Of a stretch of 32,753 bases of DNA, positions 25,001 through 32,719 are shown in pieces. The notes beneath the pieces are model-generated. The model searched no databases, had not been told where the DNA came from, and saw only the letters and a program-made list of their open reading frames with translations. Position numbers and translations under genes: made by a program. Positions within the stretch are counted from its first letter, which is position 1, and each line of letters opens with the position of its first letter. The stretch covers positions 1-32,753 of the forward strand of contig CAMWVV010000008.1 of assembly GCA_947177755.1 (NCBI GenBank). The letters run 5' to 3'. Source of the stretch: an uncultured Ruminococcus sp. GTDB lineage: Bacteria > Bacillota > Clostridia > Oscillospirales > Ruminococcaceae.

Positions 25001-28000
25001 GTTATTGCACAAAAGCTATATGATACAGAGGTAAAATCTCAGGATTCTCAGGAGAAAAATATTACAGACGGTCAGATGTCGTTATTGGGAGATATTTCCG
25101 AAATATATCGAATTGTAACCTATTCCAATAATTCTGGTGCAGATGATAAGGAAGATTATACAACAATAAATGAAGCTATAGATGCAGGAAGACAGTACCT
25201 TGAAGATGATTATTACGACGGGTATGCAATTCTGAATACAGCAAAACACAGAATCGAACTGTATGGCGGTGAATTTCCCCGTGATGGAATATTCAGCGAA
25301 GAAGTATATGAAAACAGCGAGACATACGTTCCTACTCCGAATAACCCGACATCTGAAAAACTTTACAGGCGTTTTGCCAAAATGTTTCCTGATATTGTTT
25401 CAGGAGAACATACTTATGAACGTTATGGCAATGTTGGTGATGCGTATGAACCGCTTACAGTTGAACATCTGGGCGGAAATACCTATACTTTCATGACTTA
25501 TTTCATGCAGAACGGTGATTTAATGCGTGACCCTGATTTTGAGTTTGAACTTGACCACAAAAACAAGACTCTGAATATTCTGGAATATCAGCAAGACGGT
25601 ACTGTTTTCGGGACGATTTATCAGCGTGTTTACGATGAAAACAATAATCCTGATTTGAAACTGCTGTCTGCACTGGAAAAAAATTTTTTGCAGAATCTGA
25701 AAAATGCACATAATATGGAACGTCCGCTTACTTCTTACATTGATAAAAACGGAAATGAGTTCAATTCAGATAATGAGCCTGAAACTATTGAACCGGAAGA
25801 AGCTAAAATCAATGATAAATCGCCTGAATTACGTGAAGTTCTTAATGAATTTTCAGAAAAATATGGTCTTGGTGAACTGAATATTGAACCGAATCGTTAC
25901 AACTGGAAACTTATTGAAAAATTTGCTGATGGTACAGATTTTCCGCTTGGTGAAATTAACAGCCCTGAGTACGGAAAGCCGTTCACTTCTGATGAACTTA
26001 GAATTTCCCTTGAAGAATTTGAAAAAGCATCAAATGCAAGAAATCAGAATATTTCTGAAATTTACAGCAGACAATTAATTGCAGAAAGGTATGGCGGAGT
26101 TTCAGAACTTCCAAAAGTACAGAAAAATCTGCCCGAAATTACATATGCAAGCAGACCGTCTGAAAAAATAAGTAATAATATATCAGCAATCCGTGAAATG
26201 ATACGTCTTGAAAATGCCGAAAAATCGGGAGAAGAACTGTATGATAAAAGAAGTAACCAGTACAACAGCAAGCAGAATTCTGAATACCGTTTAAGACAAT
26301 ATTGCGGTTGGGGCGGTCTTTCACAGGTGTTTGATGAACGATTCAAACAGTATGATTATCGCCGTCAGGAACTGCAATCACTGCTTACTCCCGAAGAATA
26401 TGCAGAAGCAAAGGCAAGCTCTCTGAATGCCCATTATACGCCACAAATCATTATTGATGCAATGTACAAAGCAGTAAAAAATATGGATTTGCCACGTGAT
26501 GCAAAGATACTTGAACCAGCTTGTGGTACTGGAAATTTTATCAGCAGACTTCCTCACAGTTTCAGTGATGCTGAGGTTACAGGCGTTGAACTGGACAACA
26601 TTACGGCAAGAATTGCAAAACAGATTAATCGTGACAATGAAAAAGTTCAGATAATCAACAGCGGATTTGAAAATTCTGGTCTTGCTAACAATAGGTTTGA
26701 CCTTGCAATAGGAAATGTTCCTTTTGGTGACTACAATATGAACGACCCTGATTATGTTCAGGACTGGCGAATACATGACGCATTTTTCAGAAAAGCACTT
26801 GATAAAGTTGCATCAGGCGGTGTTGTAGCGTTTGTAACATCAACTGGTACTATGGATAAATCCAATCCGAAAATCAGGGAATATCTTGCAACACAGGCTG
26901 AATTGATAGGAGCTGTCAGACTTCCAAATAACGCATTTTCAGATGCAGGAACAGGTGTGCCGTCAGACATTATTTTCCTTAAAAAATGTGAAAATCCATT
27001 GCCTGCACATGAGCCAAAACCTGACTGGTGCTATACGATACCTGATAAGAACGGATTAAAAATCAATTCATATTTCGTACAGAATCCGCAGATGGTACTT
27101 GGTGAAATGAAGAAAACAACGTTTCAGGACAGGCTTACCTGTGAACCATTTGAGGGTGCAGACCTTGAAAAGCAGCTGAACGAAGCTATTAAAAATCTCA
27201 ATGCAAAAATTACTGTTACAAAGCGTGAAAAGGCAGTAAATGAACAGCGTGGAAACATTGAGCCTTGGGGGAAAAATTTTACTTTCCAGTTAAAAGATGA
27301 CAAAGTTTATTATCGTAACGGTGGTAAAATGGAAGAAATAAAATGTACTCAAACTGAAAATGAAATGATAAAAAGACTTTGTGAAATCCGTGATGTGACC
27401 CGTAAATTGATTGATTTACAGAAAACATCAGTACAGGATTCAGAGCTGATACCAGTGCGTGAAAGCCTTAATAAACTCTATGACGAGTACAGGGCAGAAC
27501 ATGGTGAATTATCTAATAAATCAGTAAAAAGACTGTTTGGCAGTGATTCTGATTATCCAATTTTGCAGTCACTTGAAAATTACGACAAAGAAACAGAAAA
27601 TGTCGAAAAAGCTGATATTTTCTTCCGTCGTACCGTTAATCCAATGCTTGAAATCAATTCAGTTGAAAGTGTGGAAGAAGCTTTGCAGGTATCACTTGAC
27701 CAGAAAGGTAAACCTGATATTCCGTACATGGCAATTTTGCTTGATAAATCACCTGAGAGTGTTTGTAATGAACTTCTTGAAAAAGGACATATATTCATCG
27801 ACCCTGAAAAAGAACTGCCTGACAAGCCGTTTTCTGGTGTTGTTGAACGCAGCGAATATCTTTCGGGAAACGTCCGCATGAAGATGACAATTGCTGAAGA
27901 ATATGCAAAATCAAATCCTGAATACAAGCAGAATGTTGATGCTTTAAAAACTGTAATTCCTGAAGATATAAAAGCTGACGAAATATCAGTGCAAATGGGC

Positions 28001-31000
28001 TGTGCATGGATTGAACCACAGGATTATACTGCTTTTCTGGAGCATTTAAGTGGGCGTACAGGATATAATTCACGTTCCTGCGATGTTAGTTATTCCCCGA
28101 CCACAGGCGAATTTGATGTACTTAATGCAAAAAGTAAAAAAGACCTGAATTTGAATGAAACAACTACTTATGGCACGGCTGATTTAAATATGTATCAGAT
28201 TGCAGAAAAGATTCTGAATCAGCGACGCATTGCTGTAAAGCGTGAAAAAATAAATCCAAAAGACCCGACGAAAACTGTTACCAGAACAGACCCTAAAGCT
28301 ACAAAAATTGCACTTGAAAAGGCAAAACTTATCCGTGCAGAATTTCAGAAATGGATTTTTGCGGACGACAAAAGAAAAGCTAAATATGAACGCAAATACA
28401 ACGATATATTCAACAGCATTGTCGGACGTAATTATGACGGTTCTCACCTTACTTTTTCAGGTATGGCAAATGATTTCACACTTCGTCCACATCAGAAAAA
28501 CTGCGTTGCAAGGGCGATTTATGGTGGAAATACGCTTGCTGCCCATGTTGTTGGTGCAGGAAAATCAGCCGTAATTTTCACGTCCGTAATGAAGAAAAAA
28601 GAACTCGGACTGATAAATAAAGCGTGTGTTGTTGTGCCGAAAGCACTCACGGAACAGACTGCTAACGAGTGGCGTAGAGTGTATCCTGATGCAAAGATTC
28701 TAACTGTAACAAATGATGATTTATCAAATGAAACAAAAAGAAATCTTTTTACTGCAAAAGTTGCAACAGGCTCTTATGATGCGGTAATTCTTTCGCAGGA
28801 ACAGTTTGAAAAAATTCCTATGTCAAAACAGTACAGAATTAATTTCATGCAGAAAGAACTTGACAGTCTTGAGGATATGCTTCGTGAAAAGAAAATTGAA
28901 AATCATGGCAAAAAAGATTATTCAGTAAAGGCAATTGAAAAATCAAAAAAGCAGTTGGAAGCAAAACTTGAAAAACTTCTAAATCCCAAAAGTGCATCAA
29001 AAGCAAAAGACGATTTACTTGAATTTGAACAGCTCGGATTTGATTATCTCGTCTGTGATGAAGCACACGCTTATAAAAATGGCTTTGTTCAGACCAAAAT
29101 GACAAATGTAGCCGGAGTCACTACAAAACCGTCAGGCAGAGCAGAAGATATGCAGATGAAAACTGATTACTTCAATGAACAACTCGGACAGGGACACATT
29201 TTATTTGCTACCGGAACGCCTGTTTCCAACTCGATGACGGAGCTTTATGTGATGACACGATATTTACGTCCTGACTTGCTGAAACAGGCGGGAGTTGAGC
29301 GTTTTGACGACTGGGCAGCAACTTTCGGAAACGTTGTAACCAAAAATCAGCAGACGGCGGATGGCACACTGAAAATGAAAACAAGTTTTGCAAGTTTTGC
29401 TAATCTGCCGGAACTCATGGCAATGTATAAGGAATTTACGGACGTTCAGAGTGCCGAAAAACTCAATCTTCCACGTCCGGAGCTGAAAACCGGAAAACCA
29501 CAGATAATCAGCGTTCCAGCAACTCCTGAGCAAAAAATGTACGTGCGTGAACTTGCAGAAAGAGCCAAAGCAATTGAGGAGGGTATAGTAGACCCTTATG
29601 AGGATAACCACCTTAAACTGACAAGCGAAGCACGTCTTATAGGTCTCGGAAACAATGCAGTAAAGGCACTTTATGAAAAGCGTGATGAAGAACTGCCGTA
29701 TGATTTTATTGATGACAAAAACAGTAAAGTTGATAAATGCGTTGAAAAAGTTGCAGAAATTTATGAAAAAACAAATGATACAAAAGGTGTACAGATTATC
29801 TTTTCGGACGTTGCTTTAAATTCGGACAACGGAAATTTTTCAGTTTATGACTACATAAAAGACGAACTTGTTGCAAAGGGAATACCTGAAGATGAAATTA
29901 TTTTCGCTCCGAAATCAGATTCAAAGGAACGTGAAAATATTTTCCGTGATATAAATAATTCAAAGTATCGTGTGGTAATTGCAAGTACCGGAACTCTTGG
30001 TACTGGTGCAAATATTCAGCAAAATCTGTATGCATTGCATCATATCGACGTACCGTGGAAACCGTCAGATTTTGAACAGCGTGAGGGCAGAATTTTACGT
30101 CAGGGCAATAAAAACAAGGAAGTCGAAATCTTCAATTATGTCACTGAGGGAACGCTCGACAGCTATCTTTATCAGACCGTAGTCAACAAGGCTCGTTTCA
30201 TCGCACAGCTTCTGGACAATAAATCTCCGGCAAGAGTTTCTGAGGACTGTGACGAAAAAGTGCTTACATACGGCGAATTTCAGGCAGCAGCCGAAGGTAA
30301 TCCTGATTTTAAGAGACGTATTGAAGTATCAAATGAAATTGTTGAACTTGCAATGCTGAAGAAAGAGTATGCCCATGAAACGGCTGTTACAAAGGAAAAA
30401 ATTGAAAAACTCCCAGAAGAAATCAAACTGAAAAAAGAAATGCTGTCACACGTCCAGAATGACCGAAAATCAGCCGCAAAAATTCAAGAACTTGCTCTTT
30501 CAAATCCGACCAAAAATAGTAATTATGTTGTGATGACAAAAGAAAAAGTCAATGAATATCTTTTGAAAATGGCACAGTCAAAACTTGCAAATCCTGAAAA
30601 AGAAATACCGTCCGTGAACATAAATAATTTCAAGGTTTCGGTTTATTTTGACAAGCAGAATAATGAAGTGAGATTCAGTGTCCAGGGTGAAAGTACATAT
30701 TCATGTGCTGCTGGAACTGCTGAAAATCAGGACAATTATCAGCGTCTGACCAATCTTTTTGAAAAGATGATACCTAAAAAGGAACAGGAAATTATAAAGG
30801 AAATTTCGGCACTTGAAGAAAATCTTGAACAGGCAAAAAAACGTGTGGAAATACCGTTTGCACAGGAAAAAGAACTTGAAGAAAAGATACAGGAATTTCA
30901 GGAACTCGAAGAAAAACTGTCCGGACTTTCAGTGCAGGAAGATGTTATACTTGACCCAGAAGAAGAACCGATTATCGAAACATCAGAAGAAAAATCAGCA

Positions 31001-31081
31001 CGTGAAAAAATTTATAATGTTGATGATGACGACTATCAACCGACAGAAGATGATGACAATTCAAGAAATATCAGACGTTAA
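19022..31081 (+). CDS. giant polyvalent protein: LtrC/ArdC-like, LPD, YodL, N6-methylase, SNF2 helicase
   Basis: One uninterrupted 4019-residue frame with AGGAGG 8 nt upstream. Order: LtrC/ArdC-like region (about 180-360, FLKFQGRVFKHN, FIATREQWAKSKRTVAQGSE); disordered Gly/Ser/Arg/Asp linker (about 393-587); LPD3-like region (about 780-880); two LPD25-like units (about 1247-1310, 1387-1460); YodL-like domain (about 1718-1830, YKIYQLPDDEKYHGIRFTGM, GRSLSVSDVIV); DUF6908-like region (about 2112-2220, LYRRFAKMFPDIVSGEHTYE); N6-adenine methylase with motif I EPACGTGNF (from Glu2498) and NVPFGDY; SNF2-type helicase with GAGKS (from Gly3178), DEAH (3346-3349), ATGTPVSNS and QREGRILRQG (from Gln3686); coiled coil and acidic tail. 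Such proteins enter the recipient or act early to protect and process element DNA. Weaker domain names rest on recalled patterns. A second gene is nested in the linker. Confidence 0.93.
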   Translation: MTENEKIKKAFTEILDNYDCSYEINDLEALPHDVQMHIAEVYYQRPFDEDNPNTYRISYELDREIFKAININDFRKIIGADELRQNGIEITDIKTTSYIGGDFYFDNSMDDDDIQISFREIIKEISFKNSNDESMTFTSYKDLKKALDDPDNNFFHKPETVQNTPVRNFSSAGAEKLREMTESSDMYIDFLKFQGRVFKHNASVALEFFTQRPETKFIATREQWAKSKRTVAQGSEAIRFVDSDGKNTDFYDFSQVEETTPPYQWTINKSNANAIKSQLEIPEKMTLISGVINSTVKPAHITSCMSALGILPKDYKAFSKSYLNAIQLVIAGRLEIGGSNFNIPSDLTALKMLKTESQKLAFLTYAANTARESLMKIERVAQNINTMERIEKNDLREMENTDPDRTEKRTGRGTAINTFGITGEQPDRSESNESGRNTGLGNNTESPQRKEHEMVSGVQNEDGGQSGVLVQVRPDMRTLQPESDRIRAVGGGRTDRDLWNEVDDVHGGELSASGGGNEAVSQVSDSSSFGGEERTGVQGLTGRPVRTGESTSDGLRGSAEMGTGEDVLLGQHSDEGDSFSSGDGSIEEKLNTVFSSDETEKTSTEKADVFVLDDEKRLVQITAEIGENQKKYADLINNENYEEATNISQQLTELTIKAKELKEKIQAKPLTKKDVDVMLEIKPPRKSVQNMTETDTAKTVKLESMLGKGMGEKSPYAMRKKGGNNWRNDESKMIDIVEIKTHNILKKTKLARKDIDIQSIPTGTFINNDTNAEIPFGRNGIDESIAKAIQDSRSVSVEARMNALYHMEEIIRDSVYFDSQTSEYHPKKSKNKSPNTMFMHRFYGIMKYDDDFYLTNLAIEESFDADENGVIKDTNNSFYSVRDIKITPVQLLGYQTHSQMPHGIEDAPTSVKVSIPQLYQFVKYFDENFFENPNAVGREAREAELYQQAKYEDAQNNDINHTETKKQIIEFAKSNNISVHEAIKKLDELEEIYNGFPAYGKTKTDIKRAKNPFFAEKVRIAFSAVSEQENYSENQKQFMKDLETFTITNNVSGNPIDAAFQMNSRFKEIYISEEQVNTNIFDGHFSAVADKLVKEFKTQMELLKQEKAQKSPTEKEKKSAPETVQIDLAEGITNAPQIQIDSSELKIDMEEIPQIIFLETDNLDGKFHFNETVFTYDIENVTVKVQESSDNLYGFDNQETLSVEDGAARISELLERYSEKNMHISLVYENGKSESLMQYINHDSDDYPIIKASPNKQVPEFTNPRTCTVQEYNDLLAEASKNIPEGQDFTLHFKVVLSNKRIYEERFKLTKDTGKLSEILPAFKNEKQSERDYLKALKMVSDEENRLTNSETMDDSNNTNTPENPSENTSETVEESESQTTIENEQKYPYVSVKAGWNYDKYIAPELETRDYTVPEFNNALKKLSERWNGDEYETKSAFVTLIVHLSETESFEKRLYAEYQFESLSQRLDYDTDWLDSETELRKAVEEAEKQTKTSGLTEKEKAFLSGEITPFMAKSVLSWDEIESIGYIMFEKGYTERYAPRKNSIYGNGLHQPELYDIVKRMHKNEDIRRELALSLLGNQHTFTTTKGNEFSVEYGEDFLTAKYGNVERQVDYMELGNSFLVLINNEYNNIVHDRTVEDLQYVIPNLSTENADKLISAFDNSLMYNWQNDLQKQQEIKHSLHDVLGDEELTEKAFASIAEMKYNYKPDLKQKQTQGTYKIYQLPDDEKYHGIRFTGMKTLENEGIQLNFEDYNLVYEGKLSEFKGIDTLEDLYKQFNIEHPEDFTGRSLSVSDVIVTETDGEQNAYYCDTMGFTEMPEFFLEKSISQENSESEKNNMDFVKETVSERLKNSEYLKSSAISNTPEDFSFTYHEETERILIDMLGENISEPEQVIITQLINDTDLQNNTFQSFMEEIYNDFRKSKPEKSADDLKIGDIIRYDSGTWRITDIKGDFSLNLENTDKNSVMPVRSFIGNWKEQLVRDGFEYVPVKEVIAQKLYDTEVKSQDSQEKNITDGQMSLLGDISEIYRIVTYSNNSGADDKEDYTTINEAIDAGRQYLEDDYYDGYAILNTAKHRIELYGGEFPRDGIFSEEVYENSETYVPTPNNPTSEKLYRRFAKMFPDIVSGEHTYERYGNVGDAYEPLTVEHLGGNTYTFMTYFMQNGDLMRDPDFEFELDHKNKTLNILEYQQDGTVFGTIYQRVYDENNNPDLKLLSALEKNFLQNLKNAHNMERPLTSYIDKNGNEFNSDNEPETIEPEEAKINDKSPELREVLNEFSEKYGLGELNIEPNRYNWKLIEKFADGTDFPLGEINSPEYGKPFTSDELRISLEEFEKASNARNQNISEIYSRQLIAERYGGVSELPKVQKNLPEITYASRPSEKISNNISAIREMIRLENAEKSGEELYDKRSNQYNSKQNSEYRLRQYCGWGGLSQVFDERFKQYDYRRQELQSLLTPEEYAEAKASSLNAHYTPQIIIDAMYKAVKNMDLPRDAKILEPACGTGNFISRLPHSFSDAEVTGVELDNITARIAKQINRDNEKVQIINSGFENSGLANNRFDLAIGNVPFGDYNMNDPDYVQDWRIHDAFFRKALDKVASGGVVAFVTSTGTMDKSNPKIREYLATQAELIGAVRLPNNAFSDAGTGVPSDIIFLKKCENPLPAHEPKPDWCYTIPDKNGLKINSYFVQNPQMVLGEMKKTTFQDRLTCEPFEGADLEKQLNEAIKNLNAKITVTKREKAVNEQRGNIEPWGKNFTFQLKDDKVYYRNGGKMEEIKCTQTENEMIKRLCEIRDVTRKLIDLQKTSVQDSELIPVRESLNKLYDEYRAEHGELSNKSVKRLFGSDSDYPILQSLENYDKETENVEKADIFFRRTVNPMLEINSVESVEEALQVSLDQKGKPDIPYMAILLDKSPESVCNELLEKGHIFIDPEKELPDKPFSGVVERSEYLSGNVRMKMTIAEEYAKSNPEYKQNVDALKTVIPEDIKADEISVQMGCAWIEPQDYTAFLEHLSGRTGYNSRSCDVSYSPTTGEFDVLNAKSKKDLNLNETTTYGTADLNMYQIAEKILNQRRIAVKREKINPKDPTKTVTRTDPKATKIALEKAKLIRAEFQKWIFADDKRKAKYERKYNDIFNSIVGRNYDGSHLTFSGMANDFTLRPHQKNCVARAIYGGNTLAAHVVGAGKSAVIFTSVMKKKELGLINKACVVVPKALTEQTANEWRRVYPDAKILTVTNDDLSNETKRNLFTAKVATGSYDAVILSQEQFEKIPMSKQYRINFMQKELDSLEDMLREKKIENHGKKDYSVKAIEKSKKQLEAKLEKLLNPKSASKAKDDLLEFEQLGFDYLVCDEAHAYKNGFVQTKMTNVAGVTTKPSGRAEDMQMKTDYFNEQLGQGHILFATGTPVSNSMTELYVMTRYLRPDLLKQAGVERFDDWAATFGNVVTKNQQTADGTLKMKTSFASFANLPELMAMYKEFTDVQSAEKLNLPRPELKTGKPQIISVPATPEQKMYVRELAERAKAIEEGIVDPYEDNHLKLTSEARLIGLGNNAVKALYEKRDEELPYDFIDDKNSKVDKCVEKVAEIYEKTNDTKGVQIIFSDVALNSDNGNFSVYDYIKDELVAKGIPEDEIIFAPKSDSKERENIFRDINNSKYRVVIASTGTLGTGANIQQNLYALHHIDVPWKPSDFEQREGRILRQGNKNKEVEIFNYVTEGTLDSYLYQTVVNKARFIAQLLDNKSPARVSEDCDEKVLTYGEFQAAAEGNPDFKRRIEVSNEIVELAMLKKEYAHETAVTKEKIEKLPEEIKLKKEMLSHVQNDRKSAAKIQELALSNPTKNSNYVVMTKEKVNEYLLKMAQSKLANPEKEIPSVNINNFKVSVYFDKQNNEVRFSVQGESTYSCAAGTAENQDNYQRLTNLFEKMIPKKEQEIIKEISALEENLEQAKKRVEIPFAQEKELEEKIQEFQELEEKLSGLSVQEDVILDPEEEPIIETSEEKSAREKIYNVDDDDYQPTEDDDNSRNIRR
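20199..20780 (+). CDS. TnpV-like protein, nested out of frame in the polyvalent gene
   Basis: 193 residues from ATG 20199, in a different frame from the giant gene on the same strand. A strong ribosome binding site, GGAAAGGA (20182-20189), lies 9 nt upstream. The C-terminal half follows the TnpV family pattern: PIGIYGMKWMTFMEENYPHL, then YHRYLTVARSVERNAQEYRD, then a closing helix KMFYSDSTVMREIVLVPV. The N-terminal half (MTYEKWKTLTPTEQKNVPDE and a WFPEYRMKMVGSQEFWYRF segment) is of ordinary globular composition. TnpV proteins are small, uncharacterised proteins of Clostridial mobile elements. The codon pattern in this frame favours G-ending codons such as GAG and CTG, unlike the AT-ending neighbours, and the giant frame here is low-complexity linker. 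The stop is TAG 20778-20780. Function unknown. Confidence 0.75.
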   Translation: MTYEKWKTLTPTEQKNVPDEELPSIPSELLENSLTEAKAMRVDGILGWETTQKVPNGKNTRWFPEYRMKMVGSQEFWYRFDPICGLYSLNLTELEPSVEEEPIGIYGMKWMTFMEENYPHLVEEMKLYHRYLTVARSVERNAQEYRDLLDDQFAQENPRPTDFEEVLKWEQAKMFYSDSTVMREIVLVPVTEA

Positions 31082-31094
31082 ATTTTAATATCAG

Positions 31095-31132
31095 AAATGC
31101 CCTTGCTATAAAAAAAGTGAGGGCATTTTTTT
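31095..31132 (+). terminator. Rho-independent terminator after the polyvalent gene
   Basis: AAATGCCCTTGC (31095-31106) pairs with GTGAGGGCATTT (31117-31128), 12 pairs with two G-U, followed by seven T to 31132. The next gene starts 24 nt later with no promoter between. Confidence 0.85.
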
Positions 31133-31155
31133 GAAAAAAATCAAGGAGTAAATTT

Positions 31156-32220
31156 ATGCAAAAAGAAAATTTTAATCAGCTTGTACAGTCCGCACGTGAA
31201 GCAGATTTGCTTTCATATTTTCAGAAAAGCGGATACCATATTGACCGTCACGGAGATAATTATTACGTAAAAGAAATTCGTGGCTTGTGCATAAAACAGG
31301 ACAAAAATCAGTGGTACAATCATTACACGAATACCGGCAGGACAAATAATTCAATCGACTGCCTTACGCTTGTTCTTGGAAGAAGTTTCAATCAGGCAGT
31401 CTATGAACTTACAGGAAAAGATGTATCAAATATGCGTTCATCAGACTATCCAAAAAAGCAAGCTCCGCAGTACACATCACCTCCAAGACCACCCAAAACT
31501 GAAAAGGAAAATAAGGTTCTGAAAATGCCTGAACAAGCTCCTAATATGCGTCAGATGTTTGCATATTTTTGTCAGACAAGAAAAATTCCGGCACAAATTG
31601 TTGAGGAACTTGTTCACGCAAAACTGCTTTATCAGTCGCAGAATACTTTCAATACGGTTATCAATGGAGTACCAAAAACTTTCCAAAACGCCAATGCTAT
31701 TTTTGTGCATAGAAATGAAAAAGGCGAAGCAGTCGGTGGAGAAATTCAGGGCTGTAATTCGTTCAAAAGATACAAAAGAGTTGTTGCTGGAACTGGTGAA
31801 AGTGCGTTTATGTTTACTCCGTTTCCTGCAAAAGACGGCAAGCCGAAACGTGCATATATTTTTGAAAGTGCAATTGATTTGATGAGTTTTTACACGTTCT
31901 GTGACAAGAGAAAATTAACAGGTGCAGTGTTCGTTTCAATGGCAGGAGTTAAACCGACTGTCCCGAAAAAATTGCAGGAACAGGGAGTGCAGATTATCTC
32001 CTGTGTGGATAATGATGATGCAGGAAGAAAATTTGAAGAGGAAAATAATTTTGAACGTTCCGAAAGTGTGAAAGGCTATCTTGACTATAAAGGATTCAAG
32101 GACTGGAATGAACTTTTAGTATTCAAAAGTGAAAATCCAAACGCAAATATTATGGAAAAAAGTCCTGCCCCACAGGAACAAAAAAACGACAAACCTAATT
32201 TCTTTTCAAGGAGAAAATAA
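31156..32220 (+). CDS. DUF3991/TOPRIM primase-like protein
   Basis: 354 residues, AAGGAG upstream of the ATG. The N-terminal part (about 1-95) is the DnaG-like start of DUF3991 proteins (LLSYFQKSGYHIDRHGDNYY, WYNHYTNTGRTNNSIDCLTL), lacking a full CHC2 zinc site. After a proline-rich linker, the DUF3991 region (about 135-190) is followed by TOPRIM: acidic Glu237 in YIFESAIDLMSF, then CVDNDDAGRKF with Asp285, Asp287 and Asp288, and the closing GFKDWNELLV. These residues coordinate metal in primases and topoisomerases. Such proteins follow the polyvalent gene in many ICEs and probably prime complementary-strand synthesis of transferred DNA; priming has not been shown from sequence. It ends with a basic tail, and its stop shares one base with the next ATG. 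Confidence 0.9.
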   Translation: MQKENFNQLVQSAREADLLSYFQKSGYHIDRHGDNYYVKEIRGLCIKQDKNQWYNHYTNTGRTNNSIDCLTLVLGRSFNQAVYELTGKDVSNMRSSDYPKKQAPQYTSPPRPPKTEKENKVLKMPEQAPNMRQMFAYFCQTRKIPAQIVEELVHAKLLYQSQNTFNTVINGVPKTFQNANAIFVHRNEKGEAVGGEIQGCNSFKRYKRVVAGTGESAFMFTPFPAKDGKPKRAYIFESAIDLMSFYTFCDKRKLTGAVFVSMAGVKPTVPKKLQEQGVQIISCVDNDDAGRKFEEENNFERSESVKGYLDYKGFKDWNELLVFKSENPNANIMEKSPAPQEQKNDKPNFFSRRK

Positions 32221-32504
32221 TGAAAACCAAAAGAAAAAATTCAAAAAGAGGTACAGTTGAGGTTTTCATTACAGCCGATTTATGTAACTCTTTAATATCA
32301 GCTCTGGACAGTTTCATTGTTGCAGATTCTGGAAACAAGTACGCTGTTTATGCACAGAAAATCAAGGATAAAATTCTGAAACATGGTCGTTGTTTTATGA
32401 ATGGTGATGAAGAAAATGTTGCAGTTTATTTTTACGAAAATGAAGCTGCACTGCTGATAAAAATGTTTGCAATTTATGTAAATGCAACTGAAAATACTGA
32501 CTGA
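32220..32504 (+). CDS. hypothetical protein (94 aa)
   Basis: Starts at ATG 32220 inside the TAA of the TOPRIM gene, with AAGGAG 8 nt upstream. The N-terminus is basic (MKTKRKNSKRGT), followed by a helical soluble region: ADLCNSLISALDSFIV, YAVYAQKIKDKILKHG, and YENEAALLIKMFAIYV. No signal peptide, membrane segment or recognised motif. Coupled translation with the TOPRIM gene suggests a partner in the same DNA-processing step. Confidence 0.7.
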   Translation: MKTKRKNSKRGTVEVFITADLCNSLISALDSFIVADSGNKYAVYAQKIKDKILKHGRCFMNGDEENVAVYFYENEAALLIKMFAIYVNATENTD

Positions 32505-32583
32505 AAAAGTATGAGGAAAATTAAAAAATATGAATACCTATAAAGTTGATAAGAATATAAAAAAGGGGTCTGGGGATTTCCAC

Positions 32584-32687
32584 AGTCTGCGGAGCAGAAG
32601 AAACTTTCCGCACGATTTTTTTGGAGAAAAAATTTCAGATTTTAGTAAAAATCCGTCGGAAAGTTTCAGCCGTCAAGGTCGCAGACT
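32584..32687. repeat. nested inverted repeat, candidate oriT or regulatory structure
   Basis: Outer arms AGTCTGCG (32584-32591) and CGCAGACT (32680-32687) are perfect. Inner arms AAACTTTCCGCACGATTTTT (32601-32620) and AAAAATCCGTCGGAAAGTTT (32647-32666) match at 17 of 20 positions. The block is non-coding and base composition is richer in G and C than its flanks. Nested imperfect inverted repeats at the end of the processing genes suit an origin of transfer, but no nick sequence is recognised. Confidence 0.55.
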
Positions 32688-32719
32688 TTGCCCAATAAAT
32701 GAAGCGAAGCGGAATGTCC

